A DNA stretch of 64,000 nt from Paraburkholderia sp. BCC1886 (lineage in GTDB: Bacteria > Pseudomonadota > Gammaproteobacteria > Burkholderiales > Burkholderiaceae), in the NCBI RefSeq assembly GCF_900996245.1, contig NZ_CAAJGK010000052.1:372001-436000 (forward strand). The letters run 5' to 3'. A model generated the notes under the pieces. The model was given only the letters and a program-made list of their open reading frames with translations, was not told where the DNA came from and did not search any database. Position 1 is the stretch's first letter, and every line of letters starts with the position of its first letter. The position numbers and the translations under genes were made by a program. Shown here one piece after another: positions 8,723-17,101 of the stretch.

Positions 8723-10384
8723 ATGGATATCAAACGCACCGTCCTATGGGTCATCTTCTTCATGTCAGCGGTCATGCTGTTCGACAACTGGCAACGCGAC
8801 CATGGACGCCCGTCGATGTTCTTCCCGGGCACCACGCCGACCAGCACGGTCGGTAGCGCCGCCCCCGGAACCACGACGCCGGGAACCCAACCCGCCGATC
8901 TGCCCGCCACCAACGCAGCCGCTCCGGGCAATGCACCGGCCGCCGCGCAGGCGCAACTCATCAAATTCAGCACGGACGTCTACAGCGGCGAAATCGACAC
9001 GCGCGGCGGCACGCTGTCGAAGCTGTCGCTCGTCAAGCAAGGCGACGGCAAGCAGCCCGATCTGGTCATCACGCTGTTCGATCACACCGCGACGCATACG
9101 TATCTGGCGCGCACGGGTCTGCTCGGTGGCGATTTCCCGAATCACAACGATATCTACACGCCGGTGGCGGACCAGCCGCGTGACCTGCCGGCGGACGCCA
9201 AGTCGTTCCAGCTCAGCTTCGAGTCGCCGGTCAAGGGTGGCGTGAAGGTCGTCAAGACCTACACGTTCACGCGCGGCAGCTATGTGATCGGCGTGGATAC
9301 CAAGATTCAGAACGTCGGCACCGCGCCGGTGACGCCGTCCGTCTATATGGAACTGGTACGAGACGACCAGCCGGTGGAAACGCCGCGCTTCTCGCACACG
9401 TTCATCGGACCGGCTGTTTATACGGACCAGCATCACTTCCAGAAGATGACGTTCGGCGACATCGACAAGAACAAGGAAGACTTCGCGAATTCGGCCAACA
9501 ACGGCTGGATTGCGATGGTGCAGCATTACTTCGCGTCCGCCTGGATTCCGCAGCAAGGCGCGAAGCGTGACATTTACGTCGAGAAGATCGATCCGGCGCT
9601 GTACCGCGTCGGCGTGAAGCAACCGGTGCCGACCATCGCGCCGGGACAGTCGGCCGACGTGTCGGCGCGCCTGTTCGCCGGTCCTGAAGAAGAGCGCATG
9701 CTCGAAGGCATCGCGCCGGGTCTGGAACTGGTGAAGGACTACGGCTGGGTGACGATCATCGCGAAGCCGCTGTTCTGGGTGCTCGAGAAGATTCACAGCT
9801 ATGTCGGTAACTGGGGCTGGTCGATCGTGCTGGTCACGCTGCTCATCAAAGCCGTGTTCTTCCCGCTGTCGGCCGCCAGCTACAAGTCGATGGCGCGCAT
9901 GAAGGCCATCACGCCGCGCATGCAGGCGCTGCGCGAACGCTTCAAGGGCGATCCGCAGAAGATGAACTCGGCGCTGATGGAGTTGTACAAGACCGAGAAG
10001 GTCAATCCGTTCGGCGGCTGTCTGCCGGTCGTGATCCAGATTCCGGTGTTCATCTCGCTGTACTGGGTGCTGCTGTCGTCGGTGGAAATGCGCGGCGCGC
10101 CGTGGATTCTCTGGATTCACGATCTGTCGCAACAGGACCCGTTCTTCATTCTGCCGGTGCTGATGGCCGTGTCGATGTTCCTGCAAACGCGCCTGAACCC
10201 GACGCCGCCGGACCCGGTGCAAGCCAAGATGATGATGTTCATGCCGATCGCGTTCTCGGTCATGTTCTTCTTCTTCCCGGCCGGTCTGGTGCTGTACTAC
10301 GTGGTCAACAACGTGTTGTCGATCGCCCAGCAGTACTACATCACGCGGATGATGGGTCAGTCGAAGAAAGCCAAGGCTGTCTGA
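8723..10384 (+). CDS. yidC: Membrane protein insertase YidC
   Basis: This 553-residue protein has the Gram-negative YidC layout: an N-terminal membrane anchor (about residues 5-20), a Pro/Thr/Ala-rich linker, and a large periplasmic domain to ~residue 340. The conserved insertase core of five membrane helices follows, including NPFGGCLPVVIQIPVFISLYW and a FFFFPAGLVLYYVVNN helix. It inserts and folds inner-membrane proteins alone or with SecYEG. It is the last plus-strand gene before a strong terminator. Confidence 0.98.
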   Translation: MDIKRTVLWVIFFMSAVMLFDNWQRDHGRPSMFFPGTTPTSTVGSAAPGTTTPGTQPADLPATNAAAPGNAPAAAQAQLIKFSTDVYSGEIDTRGGTLSKLSLVKQGDGKQPDLVITLFDHTATHTYLARTGLLGGDFPNHNDIYTPVADQPRDLPADAKSFQLSFESPVKGGVKVVKTYTFTRGSYVIGVDTKIQNVGTAPVTPSVYMELVRDDQPVETPRFSHTFIGPAVYTDQHHFQKMTFGDIDKNKEDFANSANNGWIAMVQHYFASAWIPQQGAKRDIYVEKIDPALYRVGVKQPVPTIAPGQSADVSARLFAGPEEERMLEGIAPGLELVKDYGWVTIIAKPLFWVLEKIHSYVGNWGWSIVLVTLLIKAVFFPLSAASYKSMARMKAITPRMQALRERFKGDPQKMNSALMELYKTEKVNPFGGCLPVVIQIPVFISLYWVLLSSVEMRGAPWILWIHDLSQQDPFFILPVLMAVSMFLQTRLNPTPPDPVQAKMMMFMPIAFSVMFFFFPAGLVLYYVVNNVLSIAQQYYITRMMGQSKKAKAV

Positions 10385-10427
10385 CCTGAGCCTGAACCGC
10401 CGGCCTTCATGCGGCCGGTCGTAAAAA

Positions 10428-10465
10428 AGCCGCCCGGTGGGAAACCACCGGGCGGCTTTGTTTTA
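10428..10465 (+). terminator. Rho-independent terminator after yidC
   Basis: A 13-bp GC-rich stem (10428-10440 pairing with 10445-10457) with a GAAA tetraloop is followed by TTTGTTTT. A run of six A precedes the stem, so it can also end the convergent minus-strand regulator gene. Confidence 0.9.
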
Positions 10466-10502
10466 TGGGTAATACGCCGCAGCCGGAGGCGCGGCGCGCC
10501 GG

Positions 10503-10913
10503 TTATTCTTCGTCGGGATGCTCTTCGCCCCAGAACCGGTCGATCATTTCCTCGACCAGATAGCGGTCTTTCGGCATGAGCGATCCGATTTTGGACGCGA
10601 GGTGAATGAGTTCGGGTGTCGGCGGATACAGTTCGCCGCGCGCCATGGGCTTCGCATTCGAGCCCGGCGGCGGTCCGTAGTGCAGCCAATGCTCCTTCAC
10701 GTTCAACCACTCCGCCAACGTGCGCAGTTTGTCGGGCTTCGGAATCGTCGTGCCCGTCAGCCACTTGTGCGCCGTTTGCGGCGTGACCGGGCGTTCGCCG
10801 TGGTAACGGAGATTGAATTGTTCGGCAAGCTTGGTCCCGCCGCGAATTCTCAGCGGCTCGAGCAGGTCCTTCAACCGTTTGGCGAAGGCGGCTTTTTCTT
10901 TGTCGGTCGGCAT
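10503..10913 (-). CDS. Small HTH (lambda-repressor-like) transcriptional regulator
   Basis: It encodes 136 aa from the ATG at 10913; an upstream TTG would only add residues that overlap its probable operator. The N-terminal half is a helix-turn-helix domain (AKRLKDLL, LAEQFNLRY, VTPQTAHKWLTGTTIPKPDKLRTLAEWL), followed by a WLHYGPP segment. Such repressors are common in phages and islands and are also conserved as host genes. A perfect palindrome sits ~30 bp upstream of the start, suggesting autoregulation. It is convergent to yidC and divergent from mnmE, breaking the usual yidC-mnmE adjacency. Its target is unknown. Confidence 0.75.
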   Translation of the reverse strand: MPTDKEKAAFAKRLKDLLEPLRIRGGTKLAEQFNLRYHGERPVTPQTAHKWLTGTTIPKPDKLRTLAEWLNVKEHWLHYGPPPGSNAKPMARGELYPPTPELIHLASKIGSLMPKDRYLVEEMIDRFWGEEHPDEE

Positions 10914-11258
10914 GGGGTGGATTGTGCAATTCACATTCCACCCAGTTGACAACTGGTCAGGCTATGGTTTAGCGCGTTGAAGATTTGTTTAGCTTGTAAT
11001 TCCCGCCACGCCAAGCATTTCGCGGAATTTGATTTTTATCATGATTTCCTTATCTAGCGTGGCTTTTGGGAAATTTCCGATCCTAGTCAGTCTTAATTGT
11101 TCTTAGGAAAGACAGTTCCAATCCTAGCTTGAGTAGGATAAATCCTACCGGCCGGGTTTTCGGTGTTACAAGCCGGCCGTCGATAGCGCCCGCGTTACAA
11201 TCCTTCGCGCCGCATCGACCTGGCGGCGCCCTTCCCTTCTCCGATTCTCTACGCGTCC
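10914..11258. promoter_or_regulatory. AT-rich intergenic region with palindromes between the HTH regulator and mnmE
   Basis: This is 345 bp of lower-GC sequence with several short dyads: CCAGTTG-A-CAACTGG (10942-10956), GGAAATTTCC (11069-11078) and GTAGGAT-AA-ATCCTAC (11134-11149). ATCCTAG or ATCCTAC half-sites recur at about 11080, 11122 and 11143. The pattern looks like an operator region, most simply for the adjacent repressor. Confidence 0.5.
10942..10956. promoter_or_regulatory. Perfect 15-bp palindrome, probable operator of the HTH regulator
   Basis: CCAGTTG and CAACTGG flank a single A, 29-43 bp upstream of the regulator's ATG, where an autoregulatory operator would be expected. Confidence 0.55.
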
Positions 11259-12653
11259 ATGCTCACCACCGATTCCGATCCGATCGTCGCCATTGCCACC
11301 GCGCCCGGTCGAGGCGGCATCGGCGTCGTGCGGATTTCGTTCGGGCGAGCGGGCGCGGCGGCGGCCGAACCGTTGATGCAGGCGCTCACCGGCCAGACAC
11401 TCGCGGCACGCCACGCCAGCTACGTGCCGTTTCAGGACGCGGCGGGCAGCGCGCTCGACCGCGGCATCGCCCTGTATTTCCCCGCGCCGCACTCCTATAC
11501 CGGTGAGCACGTGCTCGAACTCCAAGGCCACGGCGGACCGGTCGTGCTGCAGCTGGTACTTCAGCGTTGCATCGAAGCGGGCCGCGCGATCGGCTTGCGG
11601 CTCGCAGAGCCTGGCGAATTCACGCGCCGTGCGTTTCTGAACGACAAGCTCGATCTGGCTCAGGCCGAAGCCGTCGCCGATCTGATCGAAGCCAGCACCG
11701 AGGCGGCTGCCCGCTCGGCAGGCCGCTCGCTCGACGGCGCGTTTTCGCGCGACATCCATGCGCTCGTCGAGGACGTGATTACGCTGCGCATGCTGGTCGA
11801 GGCGACGCTCGACTTCCCCGAAGAGGAAATCGACTTCCTCGAAGCCGCCGACGCGCACGGCAAGCTCGCGCGAATCCGCGAACGCCTCGCTCATGTGCTG
11901 GGCGAAGCGCGGCAGGGCGCGTTGCTGCGCGAAGGTTTGTCCGTGGTGCTAGCCGGACAGCCGAACGTGGGCAAATCGTCGTTGCTGAATGCGCTGGCCG
12001 GCGCCGAACTGGCCATCGTCACGCCGATCGCCGGCACGACGCGCGACAAGGTCGCGCAAACCATCCAGATCGAAGGTATTCCGCTGCATATCATCGACAC
12101 CGCCGGACTGCGCGATACCGACGACGAAGTCGAGAAGATCGGCATCGCCCGTACGTGGAGCGAAATCGAGCGCGCCGACGTCGTGCTGCATCTGCTCGAC
12201 GCCCGCACAGGCATGACGGCCGAAGACGAAACGATTGCCGGGCGTTTTCCCCTTGGCGTGCCGGTGGTGCGAGTGGTCAACAAGACGGACCTGACCGCGC
12301 TCGCGCCAGCAGTGCAGCAACTGGACGCTGCGGCCGATCTCAGCGAAGTGCGCCTCTCGGCGAAGCAGGGCGATGGGGTTGCGTTGCTACGCGGCGAGTT
12401 GCTGCGCATCGCCGGCTGGCAGGCGGGCGCGGAAAGCGTTTATCTGGCTCGCGAGCGGCATCTGATCGCGTTGCGTGCAGCCGAAGAGCATCTGGCGACC
12501 GCGGCCGCGCATGCCGATCAGAATTCGCAGGCGCTCGATCTGTTTGCCGAAGAACTGCGGCTTGCACAGGACCAACTCAATTCGATCACTGGAGAATTCA
12601 GTTCGGACGATCTTCTAGGAGTGATTTTCAGCAGGTTTTGTATCGGGAAGTGA
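11259..12653 (+). CDS. mnmE: tRNA modification GTPase MnmE
   Basis: This 464-residue MnmE has the N-terminal folate-binding domain (VAIATAPGRGGIGVVRIS), the helical domain and an inserted GTPase with G1 GQPNVGKSS, G2/G3 GTTRDK and DTAGLRDTDD, and NKTD. The C-terminus is the invariant FCIGK, which carries the catalytic Cys. With MnmG it installs the carboxymethylaminomethyl group at U34 of tRNAs. Its 3' end is a well-known attachment site for integrative islands, and a decayed integrase lies 139 bp downstream. Confidence 0.98.
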   Translation: MLTTDSDPIVAIATAPGRGGIGVVRISFGRAGAAAAEPLMQALTGQTLAARHASYVPFQDAAGSALDRGIALYFPAPHSYTGEHVLELQGHGGPVVLQLVLQRCIEAGRAIGLRLAEPGEFTRRAFLNDKLDLAQAEAVADLIEASTEAAARSAGRSLDGAFSRDIHALVEDVITLRMLVEATLDFPEEEIDFLEAADAHGKLARIRERLAHVLGEARQGALLREGLSVVLAGQPNVGKSSLLNALAGAELAIVTPIAGTTRDKVAQTIQIEGIPLHIIDTAGLRDTDDEVEKIGIARTWSEIERADVVLHLLDARTGMTAEDETIAGRFPLGVPVVRVVNKTDLTALAPAVQQLDAAADLSEVRLSAKQGDGVALLRGELLRIAGWQAGAESVYLARERHLIALRAAEEHLATAAAHADQNSQALDLFAEELRLAQDQLNSITGEFSSDDLLGVIFSRFCIGK

Positions 12654-12792
12654 CGCCGGGCTACGAGGCAAGCTAGTAGGGATTACGGCTCGGAGTATCG
12701 CGCTACTGACTACCGAAAAAGCACTAAAGGTTTGGTACACAGCCACCCGGCAGAGTAGAATCCGGCGACACCGCTTCCCCCACCGCCGCAGC

Positions 12793-13929
12793 ATGCCTAA
12801 ACTCGCTACGCCCCTCACCGAATCGCAAGTCCGCGCGCTCACCCCACGCGGCACGCGCTATTCCGTTGCCGATGGCCAAGGCCTGATCATCGAAGTGATG
12901 ACCACCGGCACCAAGGTCTGGCGGTTCCGCTATTCGTTGAACGGCAAGCGGCAGCCGCTCGCCACGATCGGCGACTACCGGATGATCTCGCTGCGCGTCG
13001 CGCGGGCCAAAGCGCAAAAGTACGCGGCGCTGGTGGCGCAAGGTATCTCACCGGTCGCCACCGCGCGTCGCGACCGCGGCGCCGACAGCAACGCGGATGT
13101 TTTGCGCGAAGCCGCCGAGCTTTATCTCTCGACAGAAATGGCGGGCAAGTCGGATGAGTATCGCCGCACCACCCGACGCGCGCTCGACAAGGACGTGCTG
13201 CCGGCAATCGGCAACAAGCCGGTCAGGTCGGTGACGGCGCAGGACATCGTCGGAATATGCGAGCGCATCAACAACCGCGGCGCGCCAAAAATGGCGCTGC
13301 ACACACGCAACGTGGTCAAGCGTCTCTACGAGTATCTGATTGCCCGGCAACTCGCGACCGACAATCCCGCTGAAGTCGTCCCGGCGCGCTCCCTCGCGAC
13401 CGTTCACAGCCGCACGCGCGTTATGTCGGGCAACGAGATCGGCACGATGCTGCGCGCTATCGACGTATCGAGCATTCGCCGGCCGCTCAAGCTTGCCTTG
13501 CATCTGCGCGTGCTGACGATGGCGCGCAAGTCGGACCTGGTCGAAGCGACCTGGTCGGAGTTCGACTTGAACGAAGCGCAATGGACGATTCCTGCAACGC
13601 GGCTGAACGCGGAGCACGACCAGATCGTTTCGCTATCGCGTCAGGCCATCGCGATACTGCAGGAGCTGTTCGATGCCAAAGCCGACGGCCAGCGCTATGT
13701 CTTTCCAAGCGTACGGGGCGACGATCGGCCGATAGCCAGAAGCACGTTGAATCAGGCCGTGAAAGCGCTAGGCGTCGATGTCGAGCACTTCGTGCTGCAC
13801 GATTTCCGGCGTACGGCAGCAGCCCATCTGCCACAAAAACCGGCTGGCTCGAGCGATGCGAACACGCAACGCGAGTTCCAGCAATGCTGGGCAGACTTCA
13901 TAGAAACTCAGACGAATAGCGCGCGTTAG
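12793..13929 (+). pseudogene. P4-type tyrosine recombinase (integrase) remnant lacking the catalytic tyrosine
   Basis: The frame is open for 378 residues. The N-terminal DUF4102 arm-binding domain (GLIIEVMTTGTKVWRFRYSLNGKRQPLATIG) and the core-binding domain look normal. In the catalytic domain the first Arg (LTMARKSDL) and the HDFRR box are present. After RTAAAHL the similarity breaks: the expected LAH motif and the Tyr nucleophile segment are missing, and the frame resumes with a family-like tail (QQCWADFIETQ). No Tyr follows the HxxR box. This is most simply an internal deletion. It sits beside the 3' end of mnmE, a known island attachment site. It should be inactive. Confidence 0.8.
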
Positions 13930-14053
13930 TCAACGCGAACGACGCACCAATCGGCAGACCAATACATCGATTTGTCGCTGAATAAAACCCGCCCTTGGAG
14001 CGTCATCCTTCGCCTACACTGAGGCATGGCTCTAACTCCACGCGGAGGCTCCC

Positions 14054-14233
14054 ATGTCCGAACCATTGTTGGCCTATCTGCTTGGACCCGCCGTCATGCT
14101 GGTGGTGGGTGCAACGATCTGGGCGGCCGCCCGCTATCACCAGAAGCACCATCCCCATCCCGATTCCAAACCGCCCCGACTCGAGCGCTGGCTCGATACG
14201 CATTACGCGGAGTGGCTGCATCACCGGCACTGA
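14054..14233 (+). CDS. Small single-span membrane protein, hypothetical
   Basis: This 59-residue ORF has a good ribosome binding site (CGGAGG, 7 nt before ATG). Residues ~5-26 form one hydrophobic helix (LAYLLGPAVMLVVGATIWAAA). A His- and Pro-rich cytoplasmic tail ends in AEWLHHRH. It ends 41 bp before a strong bidirectional terminator. I do not recognise the family. Confidence 0.65.
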   Translation: MSEPLLAYLLGPAVMLVVGATIWAAARYHQKHHPHPDSKPPRLERWLDTHYAEWLHHRH

Positions 14234-14274
14234 CCGGCCGCGTTCTCACCCTTGCTCCGCACAGCACGAATAAA

Positions 14275-14301
14275 AAGGCCGTCGCACTTTGCGACGGCCT
14301 T
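14275..14301. terminator. Bidirectional Rho-independent terminator
   Basis: A perfect 12-bp stem (AAGGCCGTCGCA and its complement, loop CTT) lies between convergent genes. It has an A run on the left, which serves the minus-strand gene, and a short T-rich right side. Confidence 0.8.
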
Positions 14302-14318
14302 CGTTCGACTGGCGGAAA

Positions 14319-14690
14319 TCAGTAACCCTGCTGCGGCTCGGGCTCCGAGTAACCCGAGTAGCCATATTGTCCTTGCGGCGGAGGCGGCGGCGCACCGCAA
14401 GCGACGTACGCGCGCTGGTACTGGTCATAGCAGGCGCCCGGCGGCGGCCCGCCATACCCCGGTTGCTGCTGATACGCCGGCTGCGCGTAGACAGGTTGCG
14501 CATAAACCGGCTGGGCATACACCGGTTGTGCGTACACGGGGGCCGGCGCCAGCGCCGAACTTACCACTGCACCCAGCACCGCGCCGCCGATCAACGCGCC
14601 GACCACATCGCCGCCATTGCCATGCGCGGACGCTTGCCCCGCCACGCTCAAGCTCCCCACCATCACCAATGCCACTGCAATCTTTTTCAC
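14319..14690 (-). CDS. Secreted Gly-zipper protein with YAQPV repeats
   Basis: The start is set at a GTG preceded by GGAGAG, giving 123 aa. Residues 1-22 are a signal peptide (VKKIAVALVMVGSLSVAGQASA). A glycine-zipper stretch (VGALIGGAVLGAVV) follows, then four copies of a YAQPV-type pentapeptide encoded by 15-nt tandem repeats. The tail is Pro/Gln/Tyr/Gly-rich with two Cys (GACYDQYQRAYVACG). Such proteins are common in Burkholderia and are probably periplasmic or outer-membrane associated; function is unknown. Confidence 0.8.
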   Translation of the reverse strand: MKKIAVALVMVGSLSVAGQASAHGNGGDVVGALIGGAVLGAVVSSALAPAPVYAQPVYAQPVYAQPVYAQPAYQQQPGYGGPPPGACYDQYQRAYVACGAPPPPPQGQYGYSGYSEPEPQQGY

Positions 14691-14905
14691 GTTTCTCTCC
14701 GGCCTGTTAGGCATGCAACGGATTGTGGAGGTCGCCGACAGAAATAGATGCTGCAAGTGGTAACCGCCCATTACGGTTGTAACCTCGCGCAAGCTGGCAC
14801 TCCCACGTTTTTCGTTCGACTCAAAGATTGCCCTGATCAATGTAAAATTCGCCGCACAACCCGTCAGATCAATCCGACAGCGTCAAAAAAGTAAGGGGTG
14901 TGCGA

Positions 14906-16531
14906 GTGAAACAATGGACCATCCGCCAACGGATCCTGTGCAGCTTCGGGATCGTGCTCATCGTGATGCTGTCGTCTGCGGTCGTCACCTTCGAGCAACT
15001 CGGCGGCATCGATCACAACGCGAAGAGCCAGCAGCAGGACTCCATGCCGGGCCTTTACTACGCCACCGCAATGCGCGCCGCGTGGTTCGAGAACTACTCG
15101 GTCACGCAGCGGCTCATCTACGTGGACGCGGATCCCGCCTCCATCAAACGCGACACGACCCGACTGCAGGAAACCCAGGACACGCTGCAAAAGCTCGTCA
15201 ACGACTACGGCGCGACGCTCTTTCGCGACGTCGACCGTGAGCTGTTCACCAATTTCCGCCAGCAGCAGACCCAATACCTGCCGATCCAGACCTCGCTGCT
15301 GAACACGCTGCCGAGCTCGAAGGAAGACGCCGCGCGCGTGTTCAACACGCAGCTCACGCCGGTTTGGGAAACCGGCCGGCTGTCCATCCGCAAGCTGGTC
15401 GACAACAACAAGGCCTACGCCGACGAGGCCGCGCAAAACATCCGCAGTTCGGTCGAGACCACGCGCGTCGCGCTGCTCGTCATGCTGCTGATCGCCGCGA
15501 TCGTCGCCGTGGCCGCCGGCTACTGGTTGCTGCGCGCCGTCACCACGCCGATGGCCAAGGTGCTGCAGGTCGTCGACGTGATGCGCACGGGCGACCTGAC
15601 GCAGCGCCTGCAACTGAATCGCGCGGATGAGATCGGCGCGCTCGAGTCGGGCTTCAACCGCATGACCGATGAAATCACCGCGCTGGTCGGCCAGGCGCAA
15701 AAATCGGCGGTGCAGGTCACCACGTCGGTGACGGAAATCGCTGCGACTTCGCGCGAGCAGCAAGCCACCGCGAACGAAACCGCCGCGACCACCACCGAGA
15801 TCGGCGCGACTTCGCGGGAGATTTTCGCGACCTCGCGCGACCTGCTGCGCACCATGAACGAAGTGTCGGAAGTTGCAGGCCAGTCGGCGGCGCTCGCCGG
15901 CACCGGCCACGCGGGACTCGCGCGCATGGAAGAAACGATGCGCCTCGTCATGGAAGCCGCCGGCTCGGTCAATGCCAAGCTGGCGATCCTCAACGAGAAG
16001 GCCAGCAACATCAATCAGGTCGTCGCCACGATCACGAAAGTGGCCGATCAGACTAACCTGCTGTCGCTGAATGCCGCGATCGAAGCGGAGAAAGCCGGCG
16101 AATACGGCCGCGGTTTCGCGGTGGTGGCCACCGAAATCCGCCGTCTCGCCGATCAGACCGCCGTCGCCACCTACGACATCGAGCAGATGGTGAAGGAAAT
16201 CCAGTCGGCGGTCGCCGCCGGCGTGATGGGGATGGACAAGTTCTCCGAGGAAGTGCGCCGCGGCATGCTCGACGTGCAGAACGTCGGCGGCCATCTCACG
16301 CAGATCATCCAGCAGGTGCAGCAACTCGCGCCGCGCTTCTCGATGGTCAACGAAGGCATGCAGACGCAGGCCACCGGCGCCGAGCAGATCACCCAGGCGC
16401 TCACGCAGCTTTCCGAGGCCGCGCAGCAGACGGCGGAATCGCTGCGCCAGTCGACGCAGGCCATCGACGATCTGACGCATGTGGCGAACAGTTTGCGCAC
16501 CGGCGTGTCGCGCTTCAAGGTGCTGGCCTGA
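14906..16531 (+). CDS. wspA: WspA-like methyl-accepting chemoreceptor
   Basis: The GTG at 14906 has an AAGGGG ribosome binding site 7 nt upstream (541 aa). The layout is TM1 (~10-32), a four-helix-bundle periplasmic sensor to ~188, TM2 (VALLVMLLIAAIVAVAAGYW), a HAMP domain (RAVTTPMAKVLQVVDVM), and a signalling domain with the hairpin tip region EAEKAGEYGRGFAVVATEIRRLAD. It is assigned WspA because it heads a complete wspABCDEFR order. In Pseudomonas WspA responds to surface contact and drives WspE. Confidence 0.93.
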   Translation: MKQWTIRQRILCSFGIVLIVMLSSAVVTFEQLGGIDHNAKSQQQDSMPGLYYATAMRAAWFENYSVTQRLIYVDADPASIKRDTTRLQETQDTLQKLVNDYGATLFRDVDRELFTNFRQQQTQYLPIQTSLLNTLPSSKEDAARVFNTQLTPVWETGRLSIRKLVDNNKAYADEAAQNIRSSVETTRVALLVMLLIAAIVAVAAGYWLLRAVTTPMAKVLQVVDVMRTGDLTQRLQLNRADEIGALESGFNRMTDEITALVGQAQKSAVQVTTSVTEIAATSREQQATANETAATTTEIGATSREIFATSRDLLRTMNEVSEVAGQSAALAGTGHAGLARMEETMRLVMEAAGSVNAKLAILNEKASNINQVVATITKVADQTNLLSLNAAIEAEKAGEYGRGFAVVATEIRRLADQTAVATYDIEQMVKEIQSAVAAGVMGMDKFSEEVRRGMLDVQNVGGHLTQIIQQVQQLAPRFSMVNEGMQTQATGAEQITQALTQLSEAAQQTAESLRQSTQAIDDLTHVANSLRTGVSRFKVLA

Positions 16532-16588
16532 CGCGCCGCGCCAGGTTCGCCCGCGCCCTCCGCCCAGCCCAAGCTCAAGCTCCCGCCG

Positions 16589-17101
16589 ATGCTCTTCATC
16601 CTGTTCACCCTCGATAGCGAACGCTACGTGATCGACGCGACGCAGGTGGAGCGTCTGATGCCGCTTTCGCCCGAGTCGCCGCCCAAGGCGATCCCCGGCG
16701 CGCCGGCATGGGTCGCGGGCGTGCTCGAACACGAAGGCGCGCCGGTGCCGGTCATCGACCTGCCCGCGCTCGCGCTCGGCCGTCCCGCTGCCCAGTTGAT
16801 GTCCACGCGCGTGGCACTGGTGCGCTATCCGCTCGCGAGCGATGGGGGCAATGGCGGCCGCGATGGCATGGGCAATGGCATGCGCAGCGGCGTGCGCCTG
16901 CTCGCGCTGCTGCTGGAAGGCGCGACGCGCACCATCCGTCTGAATGCGGATTCGTTCCACGACGCCGGCATCGATCTGCCCGCGACCCGCTATCTCGGCC
17001 CGGTCGCGAGCGACGCCGGCACCCTCGTCCAGTGGATTCGCGTCGAGCATCTGCTGCCCGACGACGTCAAGGCGTTGCTGTTCGCCGAGGCGGGCGCATG
17101 A
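16589..17101 (+). CDS. wspB: WspB, CheW-like coupling protein
   Basis: This 170-residue CheW-domain protein starts MLFILFTLDSERYVIDATQVERLMP. It has the CheW features of a short beta barrel and PGAPAWVAGVLEHEGAPVPVIDL. A Gly/Asn/Met-rich insertion (GGNGGRDGMGNGM) interrupts the second half. It would couple WspA to the WspE kinase. Its stop overlaps the wspC start (ATGA), indicating translational coupling. Confidence 0.9.
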   Translation: MLFILFTLDSERYVIDATQVERLMPLSPESPPKAIPGAPAWVAGVLEHEGAPVPVIDLPALALGRPAAQLMSTRVALVRYPLASDGGNGGRDGMGNGMRSGVRLLALLLEGATRTIRLNADSFHDAGIDLPATRYLGPVASDAGTLVQWIRVEHLLPDDVKALLFAEAGA

